Source: Caenorhabditis elegans (lineage: Eukaryota; Nematoda; Chromadorea; Rhabditida; Rhabditidae). From it: a stretch of DNA of 64,000 nucleotides. This document shows positions 57,150 through 64,000 of this stretch, one piece after another. Made by a program: the position numbers and the translations under genes. The DNA lies in contig NC_003280.10 in NCBI RefSeq assembly GCF_000002985.6, positions 13,388,501 to 13,452,500 on the forward strand, read 5' to 3'. The first letter of the stretch is position 1; every line of letters begins with the position of its first letter. Below the pieces are notes generated by a model. It saw only the letters and a list, made by a program, of their open reading frames with translations, made no database searches and was not told where the DNA came from.

Positions 57150-59064
57150 ATGCATATGCTACAAATACATTATATACACGATGCATACATTATACATTAA
57201 AAACATCATATATTTAATGTGTAAAGCATTTCATTTTCACAGAGGAGTTTCATTTGAAATTTATAGGAAACACTTTTTCAAAAGAATTTCCCATTGTATC
57301 TTTCGTTCATATTTTTTAAAACTATGCTATATTATAATAAAATGTATACATTACATGCAGTATATATGCATGATGTATATACAATATATGCATTATATAC
57401 ATTATGCCATATATACAATTTATATAATATCTAATGTATATAATTTTCACATAGATGTTTTCGAATTTCCTACCTATCTTCAGCTCATCTTTTCTACAAC
57501 TATGCTATATTATAAACGCAATATATATGTATTTAATGTACAATGGTGTATATATAAAATGTATAATGTATGATGCATATGCAATATATACATTATATAC
57601 ACTATGCATACATTATACATTAAAAACACTATATATATGTAATGTGTAACGCATTTAACGCATTTCATTTTCACAGAGATGTTGCATTTGACATTTGTAG
57701 GAAAAACTTATTTTCTTTCGAATTTCCCACCTATCTTTAGCTCATATTTTTTTAAACTATGCTATATTATAATGTCTATGTATTTAATGTATAATGCATA
57801 ATGTATGATGTATATACAATATATGCATTATGCCATTATATGTATAATGCATATAATTTTCACAGAGACATTTTCAAAATTCCCCCACCTCTCTTGGGCT
57901 CATCATTTCTAAAACTGCTCAAATCATTAACATCCATCGAAAAGGCGACACGCGCTCCACACTTTTGTTTCTCTTCAGGACTTCTCGCATGAACCATTTC
58001 AGTATTTCCATCGTCTGACGTCATCACCCACGAGGTTTCCGCGTCTTCGGATGGTTTCCATTCAATGAAGACACCTGACGACTTTTCGACGATTGAAAGG
58101 GTTCCCGGGATGTATTCTTTCGAGTCTTCACCCAATTTTGCGGCCACATTGGGGACACATATTACCGTCTGTGGAAAAAAAACGTTTTTTTTTGGGAGTT
58201 TAGCATTTCTAGTGGGCATTTTCGGTTTAAAAATCGATGAGAACTGCCCGACCAATTAGCGTATCGCTCCGCCCATTTCCCAACCAATCAGAAAACGTGG
58301 GTGGAGTTCGGAGGCGCTGATTGGCCAGGCAGCTCTCATTCGGAAATTTACTGAATTTCAGACAATTTTGGACAATTTTGTGCCAAAAAATGGAACAAAG
58401 TCGGCGAAAATCAAAAAAAATCCTGATTTGAGCTGAAAATTGCCGGAAAATTCAAATTTTCAGTTTAAAAATTGGAAAATTGCGAAAAAAAAAATTCCAC
58501 AGTAGAAAGTTCAAATTTTATTTTTTAATAGATTTCACCAAAATTATCGATTTTCAGCGATATTTCTCGGGAAAATGGAGTTTTTTCCAAAATTTGACGA
58601 GTTTTCGGGAAAAATCCTACTTTTTCGGAGAAATATCCTTTTTACTCGATTTTTTGCATTTTTTGGAGTTTTTTTCCAAAATTTCATGGAAATATCATTT
58701 TTACTCAATTTTTCCTTTTTTTTTTGGAAACTTTCAAAATTTTGCCGTTTTTTAACAGTTTTTCATCGAAAATCCGATTTTTCCCATTTTTGGGTTAATT
58801 TTATCAGAATTATCGATTTTTCTTGAAAATGTTAAAAGTTTCGTCGATTTTAACGAATTTTCGTGAAAAATCCGATCATTCAGAGAAATAGCATTTTTAC
58901 TCGATTTTTTGCATAATTATCGATTTTTCTCGGGCAAAAAAAAAATGGAATTTTACCTTATCCGGCACAATACTGCGTACCATTGAATCCAAATCACTAT
59001 CCATTTCTCGTTGATTCTTTTCTCGTTTATTTTTCACGTATCTGTAGGCCATATAAGGCAACAT
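49262..59064 (-). CDS. TBC1D15/TBC1D17-type Rab GTPase-activating protein, eight exons, 628 aa
   Basis: Stimulates GTP hydrolysis by Rab proteins; TBC1D15 acts on Rab7 at mitochondria and lysosomes. Exons (- strand order): 59064-58957, 58168-57889, 56750-56524, 56473-56192, 54969-54708, 52409-52092, 50724-50510, 49456-49262; phases agree (1887 nt). Residues 37-200 form the N-terminal DUF3548/PH-like region ([30 protein letters not shown]). A linker matches TBC1D15 ([19 protein letters not shown]). The TBC domain follows: [20 protein letters not shown], arginine finger in [11 protein letters not shown] (Arg392), glutamine finger in [10 protein letters not shown] (Gln429), [15 protein letters not shown], and C-terminal [15 protein letters not shown]. 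Both fingers are present, so it should be active. A second in-frame ATG lies four codons in; the first was chosen because it follows the leader after an acceptor. I could not confirm the worm tbc number. Confidence 0.93.
49457..50509. other. TBC intron 7
   Basis: A/T-rich, with several spaced TCTGATATTCTAGAA motifs (49517, 50271) at about 250-750 bp. Otherwise nothing visible. Confidence 0.6.
51545..52060 (+). repeat. Dispersed repeat 'R' copy 4 in TBC intron 6
   Basis: Carries the R landmarks in the same orientation as the other copies. Just upstream, 51360-51550 holds a short inverted pair around AGTGCATTG / CAATGCACT. Confidence 0.75.
52524..52765 (+). repeat. AT-rich repeat block starting with a copy of the TBC exon 2 end
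   Basis: AGAAATGATGAGCCCAAGAG and the following GGTGGGGG are identical to the last bases of TBC exon 2 and its donor, which lie in inverted orientation at 57905-57882. A degenerate second copy lies at about 52655. TATATAATGTATAC sequence follows each. Confidence 0.75.
52764..53617 (+). mobile_element. Internally deleted LTR retrotransposon remnant in TBC intron 5
   Basis: The direct repeat CTCGTCTTCGCCTCCTTGTT..CGAATATATAACA occurs at 52771-52808 and 53580-53617. The 3' LTR appears complete (53462-53617, 156 bp, TGTTGG...ATAACA) and is preceded by a polypurine tract AAGAGGGGAGA (53451-53461). Only the last 45 bp of the 5' LTR remain; TTGGCGATCAGGATC, just after it, could be a primer-binding site. 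The 650-bp interior has no recognisable gag or pol frame and contains a 30-bp internal duplication (52853 and 52902). Too short to assign to a clade. Confidence 0.75.
53630..53720. repeat. (TA)n tract
   Basis: A run of about 15 TA dinucleotides at 53663-53691 within TATATATGTCATAATG-type sequence. The rest of the intron, to 54707, is A/T-rich with one CCGGCGGAAAT..GACAAATCGG piece near 54125-54180. Confidence 0.7.
55030..55890. repeat. Large inverted repeat (arms about 400 bp) in TBC intron 4
   Basis: The left arm, 55030 to about 55440, reads in reverse complement from about 55505 to 55890. Paired landmarks: CACATGGTTCAAATTGATAT with its complement at 55601-55620; AAGTGACAGTTCTAAGTTCG with its complement near 55575-55594; CTCAAAAAAAGTTTAGGTTG with AACCTAAAC near 55770. 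The loop is about 60 bp. The arms differ by only scattered bases and run-length changes. Confidence 0.9.
55903..56050 (+). repeat. Interstitial telomere-like GCCTAA repeats
   Basis: About 24 hexamers of GCCTAA (complement of the nematode telomere repeat TTAGGC) with variants GCCTAT, ACTCCTAA and GCTTAA. Right after the hairpin, inside TBC intron 4. Confidence 0.85.
56130..56192. repeat. GTAGGCAGGC repeat overlapping the TBC exon 4 donor
   Basis: TAGGCAGGCGACGGTAGGCC, AGGCAGGTAGGCA and TGTGCCTACAACCTACC end right at the donor. Related GGTAGGCAGGC pieces occur at 24290-24460, 60355 and 61380-62610. Confidence 0.65.
56880..57885. repeat. TBC intron 2: four degenerate copies of an AT-rich unit ending at exon 2
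   Basis: Units of about 210-250 bp contain TTTTCACAGAGA, a C-rich ACCTATCTT..GCTCAT block and AACTATGCTATATTATAATG, near 56985, 57235, 57445 and 57670. The same order (TTTTCACAGAGACATTTTC, CCACCTCTCTTGGGCTCATC) forms the true exon 2 donor at 57860-57905. Also (TA)n at 57125-57150. Confidence 0.75.
58169..58956. other. TBC intron 1
   Basis: A GC-richer piece at 58245-58335 (CGCTCCGCCCATTTCC) is followed by TTTTTCGATTTT filler with two loose copies of TACTCGATTTTTTGCAT about 265 bp apart. No ORF. Confidence 0.6.
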
Positions 59065-60968
59065 TCAATGCGGGGGGGGGACTGGTTTTTTAGCTGAAAA
59101 TTGGCTAATTTATATATTGTGTTTGAATTAAAATGAAAAAATGTTGAAATTTAGCGACAAAAATCGTTAAAAATCGAAATTTCTTGCGATTTTATTTTTA
59201 AAAATCAGTCAATTTTTCTGGTAAATCGGGTAGATCAAAATAATAAATTCACAAAAAAAAAACATTCTTAAAATAATGAAAACGACGTCATTTCTGTGGT
59301 TGATATATTCTTGTGAAATATCAGCCGTTTTTCTTCATCAGCTGACATGATGCATAGCGGAGACGCAGAGATGTCATACACGAACACACACAAACAAGAT
59401 TCTCAGTGGGGCGCGTTTGCTTTTTTTTCGTAGAAGGAGCCCAGGAATCACCAAATTAACATTAGAAATTAGATTTTTTTTTCTCGGAGAAACCCATTTT
59501 CTTAGAAATTTCAATTAAAAATTTGGAGGAAAAAACGTGGACATTTTGATTTAAAATTGAATGTTAGGCTCCGCCTACAGAAATGGGCGGAGCCTAATAT
59601 CTAAATTATTTTTTTTTAAATTTTTAATTGAACTTTTAAAACTCTGAAAACAATTTTAATATCTTTTTTCAAGAATTTTTAACATTTTTATCAAATTTTT
59701 TTTTTTTTAACTCAAAACCAAAGCTCCGCCCACAAAATGGATATACAAAATGGGGCGGAGCCTAATATTCAATTTTACTTTTTTACAAGAAGCCAAAAGT
59801 TGTAGAAATATACATATTATTAGGAAAAAAACATTTCAAAAATTATTTAAACAAAATCTCCGCCCCGCCCATAAAATGGGCATAGGCTCCGCCTACAAAA
59901 GGGGCGGAGTCTAATAGCCGATTTTTTTTCAAAAGATTTATTTTTTCCGAAAAACCTCAAAACCAAAGTTCCGCCCACAAAATGTTTTTTTGCTCCTAAA
60001 ATCCGGCTTATTCGTTTTTTTTAAATGGAAACTTTTGAGATTTTTCGAAAAAATAGCTCCGCCCACAAAATGGACCTACAAAAAAGGGCGGAGTCTAAAA
60101 TCCGATTTTTTAAAAAACATGTTTTTTCCAAAAAGTCGAAATTTAGAAAAATACGCATTTTTTTCAAGAAAAATCGCAATAAGAAGCTCCGCCCACAAAA
60201 TTACAAAAATTTCCTACATTTTTCAGATTTTTTTTGCTAAAAATTAATCAAATGGGATCATTTAAAAAGTAAAAAATCACGGAAATCAACCAAAATGTCA
60301 TACTTTTTCTGTAAAAAATGTTTTAAAAAACTCTAGAAACACAATATTTTATGCCTGCTTGCCTGCCTGACGGGGTTGGGACGGGGGGAAAGTTCTACTA
60401 AATCTCACAAATGAAAAAAAAAAAACGCAATAGTGCGTGTAAAAATTTCCGGGGGATAGATTAATCTCAAGATTTACAGAAAAAGAAAAAAAAACTGGGA
60501 GAGTGGAGGAAAATTAACACACGAGCTTCTGGGGGCTGCCCTCATTTTTTTAGGCCATGCGAGATCGGCCACGGCCGGGTCGTAGCGATTTTCAGTTGAA
60601 AATCGCTGAAAAACGCTATGAGGGAGGCCAGAAGCCTGTGAAAATTGGGGAAAAAGGAATAAAAAAATTCGACGAGTTGTGGTGTTGGGCAAAATAATAA
60701 TAAAAAACGCGGGAAAAATTGGGGGGAAAATGAAAAAAAAAATAGATCAAAAATTAAATAAAACGAGAACATTTTTTTTTTGCAGCTGCCAGCAATCGGA
60801 GAGGAGAACATTTTTTTTTGCAGCTTAAAATTTGAAATCACAGTTTCTACGGGAAAAAATAGGAAAAAATGGGAATGAAGTGGGGAAAAAATGGAAAACA
60901 AATTTTTTAAAAAGACACACATTTTCTACAATTTTTTTGCAAAAAATATATATTTAAATCCAAAATAT
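59065..60968. other. Gap between PAIP1-like and TBC genes (promoter or operon spacer)
   Basis: An acceptor (TTTTCAG on the - strand, about 59095) precedes the TBC start with a 30-base leader containing a C9 run. Bases 59280-59450 are less AT-rich (CGACGTCATTTC, GCGCGTTTGC) and could be promoter. Bases 59565-60200 hold about eight GCTCCGCCCACAAAATGG / GGGCGGAGCCTAAT elements. Bases 60540-60610 hold a GGCCATGCGAGATCGGCCAC repeat piece. Confidence 0.6.
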
Positions 60969-63334
60969 TCATTTTTCCTCAGTTTTTGGTGTCGTTTCGT
61001 CAGTTTCGGTGGCGGCGCCGGCGGTGTCCTTCTCGATTTCCAGCTTTTGGAGCATTTCAGACGTGGATTTTAGCTGGAAAAATGAGAGTTTAAGAGCAAT
61101 TTTCTCAATTAAAAAAAGTAAAAAAAAAATTCAGGCATAATCTATACGATTTTTCGAGTTTTTCCCACTTTTTCCTTCAAAAATCGCAGAGATTTCAAAT
61201 TTTTAGTGAACATTTTTTGTTAAAAACACACATTTTTCATGGTGGAATTCGAATTTTTGACTTAAAATGCGTTTTTTTTCTCATCAATGTTTCCTGTATT
61301 TTATTTATCTACAAAAAATCAAGTTTAGACTTGTCTTCGAGGAGTACACGAGCTGCTGCGTAAATCGACACACATACAAGAGCAGTAACAACTATGCCTA
61401 CGCCGCCTACCTACAAGGCCTAAAATGCGGTCGTAGGCTATGCGTCGTAGGCGTGAGAAATTTTTTTTTTCGAATTTTTTAAAATGAAAAATATGTAGTT
61501 TTTGAGATTTTCTAAAAAACCACCCCAAAAATTTTGGCTTGTTTCATTTTTCTCGTAGGTAGGCAGATAGGCATAATGGTGCCTAGCGTTAATTTCGAGC
61601 GATAATAAAGGTGCTGATGAGCCTTTTCTGTGGAAGTTTTCTCGGATTTTTTGGTAAAATGGAAGTAAAAATTGACAAATTCAACTTTTTTTTGGGATCT
61701 TAGCGACTTTTTTCCTGTTTTTTGAGGTTTTTCAATTTTTTGCTCAATTTCCCGGCTCTTTCCACTACCCCAGTCTGTTGCAACTACTAGGCAAATTACG
61801 CCTATCGGTAGGCATATTAGCGCCTACGGTGAATCTTAGGGATTTTTCGGCGTTTTTTTTTGGAAATTTGCAAGGAAAAACTGCCAAATTCAACTTTTTT
61901 TAATAGGAATTTCGCTTCAAAAATCGAAACTGTCATGAAAAAATTGGATTCTTCAGGCGAATTACGCCTACCTCATAGGCATGCAGGCAGGCAGACAAAT
62001 CTCGAGGTTTTATAGGCGAATAAGCTTTTTCTGTGGACGTTTTTTGCGATTTTTGGAAATTTGAAAAAAAAAACAAATTTTCAAGTAAAAATTGGTAAAT
62101 TCAACATTATTGTTGGAATTTCGCGATTTTTTTAACCGTTTTTTCGGAGTTTTTCCAATTTTTCGGGGTTTTTCAGATTTATCCCAGTTTTTCGGCGAAT
62201 TTCAGGGATTTTTCTTCGATTTTTTTTCGGAATTTACAAGAAAAAATTGACAAATTCAACTTTTTTTTTTTGGAATTTTGCGTTTTTAAAGTTGAATTTT
62301 TCGATTTTTCTAGGTTTTTCGGGGGTTTTGCACATTTTTTTTTTCGATTTTCTGCTCAATTTCCCAGCTCTTTTCGCCTTCTAATCACTTCAGCCTGCTG
62401 CAACTCCTAGGCGAATTATGCCTATAAGTAGGCAGGTAGGCATAATGGCGCATATGGCGAATTTCCGAGATTTTTCGGCGGTATTTTTTTTTTGAAAATT
62501 TGCAAGTAAAAATTGCCAAATTCAACATTTTTTGTTGGAATTTCGCTTCAAAAATCATAAATGTTACCAAAAAATTGGATTCTTCAGGCGAATTACGCCT
62601 ACCTCATAGGCAGGCCCCAGTTTTTTCGGGATTTTTTTTCTGATTTTTCCAATTTTTTCGGGGGTTTTCTGATTTTTTCCCAGTTTTTCCGGCGAATTTC
62701 AGGGATTTTTCCGCGGTTTTTTCGAGAATTTTTCAAATTTTCCAATTTTTCGGGGGTTTTCCAATTTTTTCGAGGATTTTCCCGGCTCTTTTCGCCTCCA
62801 ATTCACCTCAGCCTGCTGCAATTCCTCCTTGACAAATTTCCCAAACTCCTTCATCATCTCCTGCTCATCATAATCCTCCTCAGCACCTCTCCGGCTCTCA
62901 ACTTGCTCCAAATGGCTCTCCAAGAACTGTCTCTCCTCTTCCGTCAGATCATTGTCAGTCGAGTCGTCGAACGAGGAGTCGTGCTCCCCACGATCAGCCA
63001 CACATCCGCCGCCGCCGCCGGCTCCCGCCGAACTTCTCACAGGTCCCCGAGCAGCCGCACGATCCCAGCCGCGAGTACGGCATTCGATAAGTGAAAAGAT
63101 CTGAGCTTTCACTGAATCTCCGAGAAGCGGCGATCCTTTCGCATAGCCTCCCATAATCGTCAATATATGATCGGCACGAAGCTTCAGATCTTCTGAAGTG
63201 TCCAACTCGGCGCCGGCGACCTTGAATGCTCTCAGCAGACACTTCATATACTCGTCTTTTGGCTGGAATTTCAGAATTTCTTCGATTTGGTCGGCCAACG
63301 CTGCACCGATCTTGTCGAAGCGGCTTCCATTGTC
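60969..63334 (-). CDS. PAIP1-like MIF4G-domain protein, two C-terminal exons (partial)
   Basis: PAIP1 binds poly(A)-binding protein and eIF4A and stimulates translation. Exons 63334-62807 (176 codons) and 61073-60969 (35 codons with TGA); both phase 0. The first begins DNGSRFDKIGAALADQ and covers the C-terminal helices of the MIF4G fold: LLRAFKVAGAELDTSED, ADHILTIMGGYAKGSP, VKAQIFSLIECRTRGWDR. An Ala/Gly-rich linker (AGAGGGGGC) and an acidic tail (DDSTDNDLTEEERQFLE) follow. EQEMMKEFGKFVKEELQQAE resembles the C-terminal PABP-binding helix (PAM1) of PAIP1. The last exon is a short Glu/Thr-rich coil. The N-terminal part lies beyond the right edge. Nuclear cap-binding or eIF4G relatives are less likely because of the tail order. 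Confidence 0.75.
61074..62806. repeat. PAIP1-like intron: duplicated blocks including copies of the exon end
   Basis: Blocks of about 630 bp repeat: GGCGAATTACGCCTACCTCA occurs at about 61957 and 62587; AATTTCCCAGCTCTTTTCGCC..TTCAGCCTGCTGCAA at 62357-62405 and a looser copy at 61748-61785 echo the real exon border at 62780-62825. A GAGTACACGAGCTGC..CGTAAATCGACAC repeat lies at 61340-61372. TAGGCAGG pieces recur. Confidence 0.75.
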
Positions 63335-63537
63335 CTGAAAAATCGAAAAAATGATGAGTTTCATGGCGATTTATATATTTTTAACCTATTTTTCAGTGTG
63401 AAATGCTTTTTTTTTAATGGAAAATTGATTTTTTGGCCATTTTGATAGATTTTAAGCTATTTTATAGGATTTTTCAGTCATTTTTAGCCCAAAATCTGTG
63501 CTCAAACACTTTCTTCTTACAATAAATCCGATTTTCC

Positions 63538-64000
63538 CACTGCAACTTTTTCCTCAAGAGGGACGAGGAAAAGTGGTTTCTAGGCCATGGCCGAGGGGCC
63601 GACAAGTTTCAGCGGCCATTTATCTTGCTTTGTTTTCCGCCTGTTTTCTTTTGTTTTTCACAGCTTTTTCCCGTTTTTTCTTATTAAAACAGATAAATAA
63701 ATATTTTTTGCAGATGCCAACACGATTTCCAAGTAAAAAAATTATGTATTCAGTGGGCAAGCAGCGGTGAAAGTGGGCAATGCAATATGATGGATTACGG
63801 GAATACAAAACCGGAAATTGTTTTAGCATCTGCAAAAAATATTTATTTATCAGTTTTAATAAGAAAAAACGAAAAAAATCGATGAAAAACGAAAGAAAAC
63901 AGGCGGAAAACAAAGCAAGATAAATGGCCGCTGAAACTTGTCGAATCCTCGGCCATGGCCTAGAAACCACTTTTCCTCGTCCCTCGTGAGGAAAAAGTTG
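63538..64000. mobile_element. Second copy of the CACTGCAACTTTTTCC palindromic element
   Basis: Starts CACTGCAACTTTTTCCTC, with the same inner arms as 4232-4813 and a shorter centre (AGTGGGCAAGCAGCGGTGAA shared). The window ends inside the right terminal repeat, about five bases before its expected end. Confidence 0.8.

Overview
This is nematode nuclear DNA, almost certainly Caenorhabditis elegans. It is AT-rich, with small exons separated by repeat-filled introns, TTTTCAG-type 3' splice sites, splice acceptors placed directly before start codons (spliced-leader trans-splicing), and well-known worm repeat families such as TACAGTACCC, CCGGCAAATTG and GGGCGGAGC. From the efl-2 and pinn-4 genes I place it on a chromosome II arm; that placement is from memory, not from a search.

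Left half, + strand, in order: the last exon of an unidentified gene (3-200); a ten-exon DNA/RNA topoisomerase III beta (1261-13314, 869 aa, catalytic Tyr338, C-terminal RGG box); parvulin-14 (pinn-4, 14480-16053); an E2F-like factor (efl-2, 17651-22780); a YrdC/Sua5 threonylcarbamoyl-AMP synthase (24149-26260); an eight-exon CENP-S/MHF1-like histone-fold protein (26529-35856); and a carnosine N-methyltransferase-like enzyme (36049-40418). A calmodulin-lysine N-methyltransferase ORF (27528-28505) lies on the same strand inside intron 2 of the MHF1-like gene. Spacing and acceptors suggest that YrdC, MHF1-like and CARNMT1-like form an operon.

The middle (40419-45480) is a convergent intergenic region. 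It holds a satellite of about 24 copies of a 165-bp unit, flanked by copies of a dispersed repeat and by a duplicated 3' end of the next gene.

Right half, - strand: a small mitochondrial-looking DUF2358/C6orf136-like protein (48319-45481); a TBC1D15-type Rab GAP (59064-49262, 628 aa, both TBC catalytic fingers present); and the C-terminal exons of a PAIP1-like MIF4G protein (63334-60969) that continues past the right edge.

The proteins serve housekeeping tasks: topology of nucleic acids, prolyl isomerisation, cell-cycle transcription, tRNA t6A, DNA-crosslink/centromere histone fold, methylation, Rab/mitochondria, and translation. I see no prokaryote-style system, CRISPR, phage or tRNA/rRNA genes. 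The interesting material is structural: a nested gene that may share 5' exons with its host, tandem repeats that straddle exon-intron junctions, long intronic hairpins, an LTR element remnant and a solo LTR, interstitial telomere repeats, and a multi-variant satellite. All exon boundaries were read by eye from splice signals, reading phase and remembered family sequences; none was checked with transcripts.
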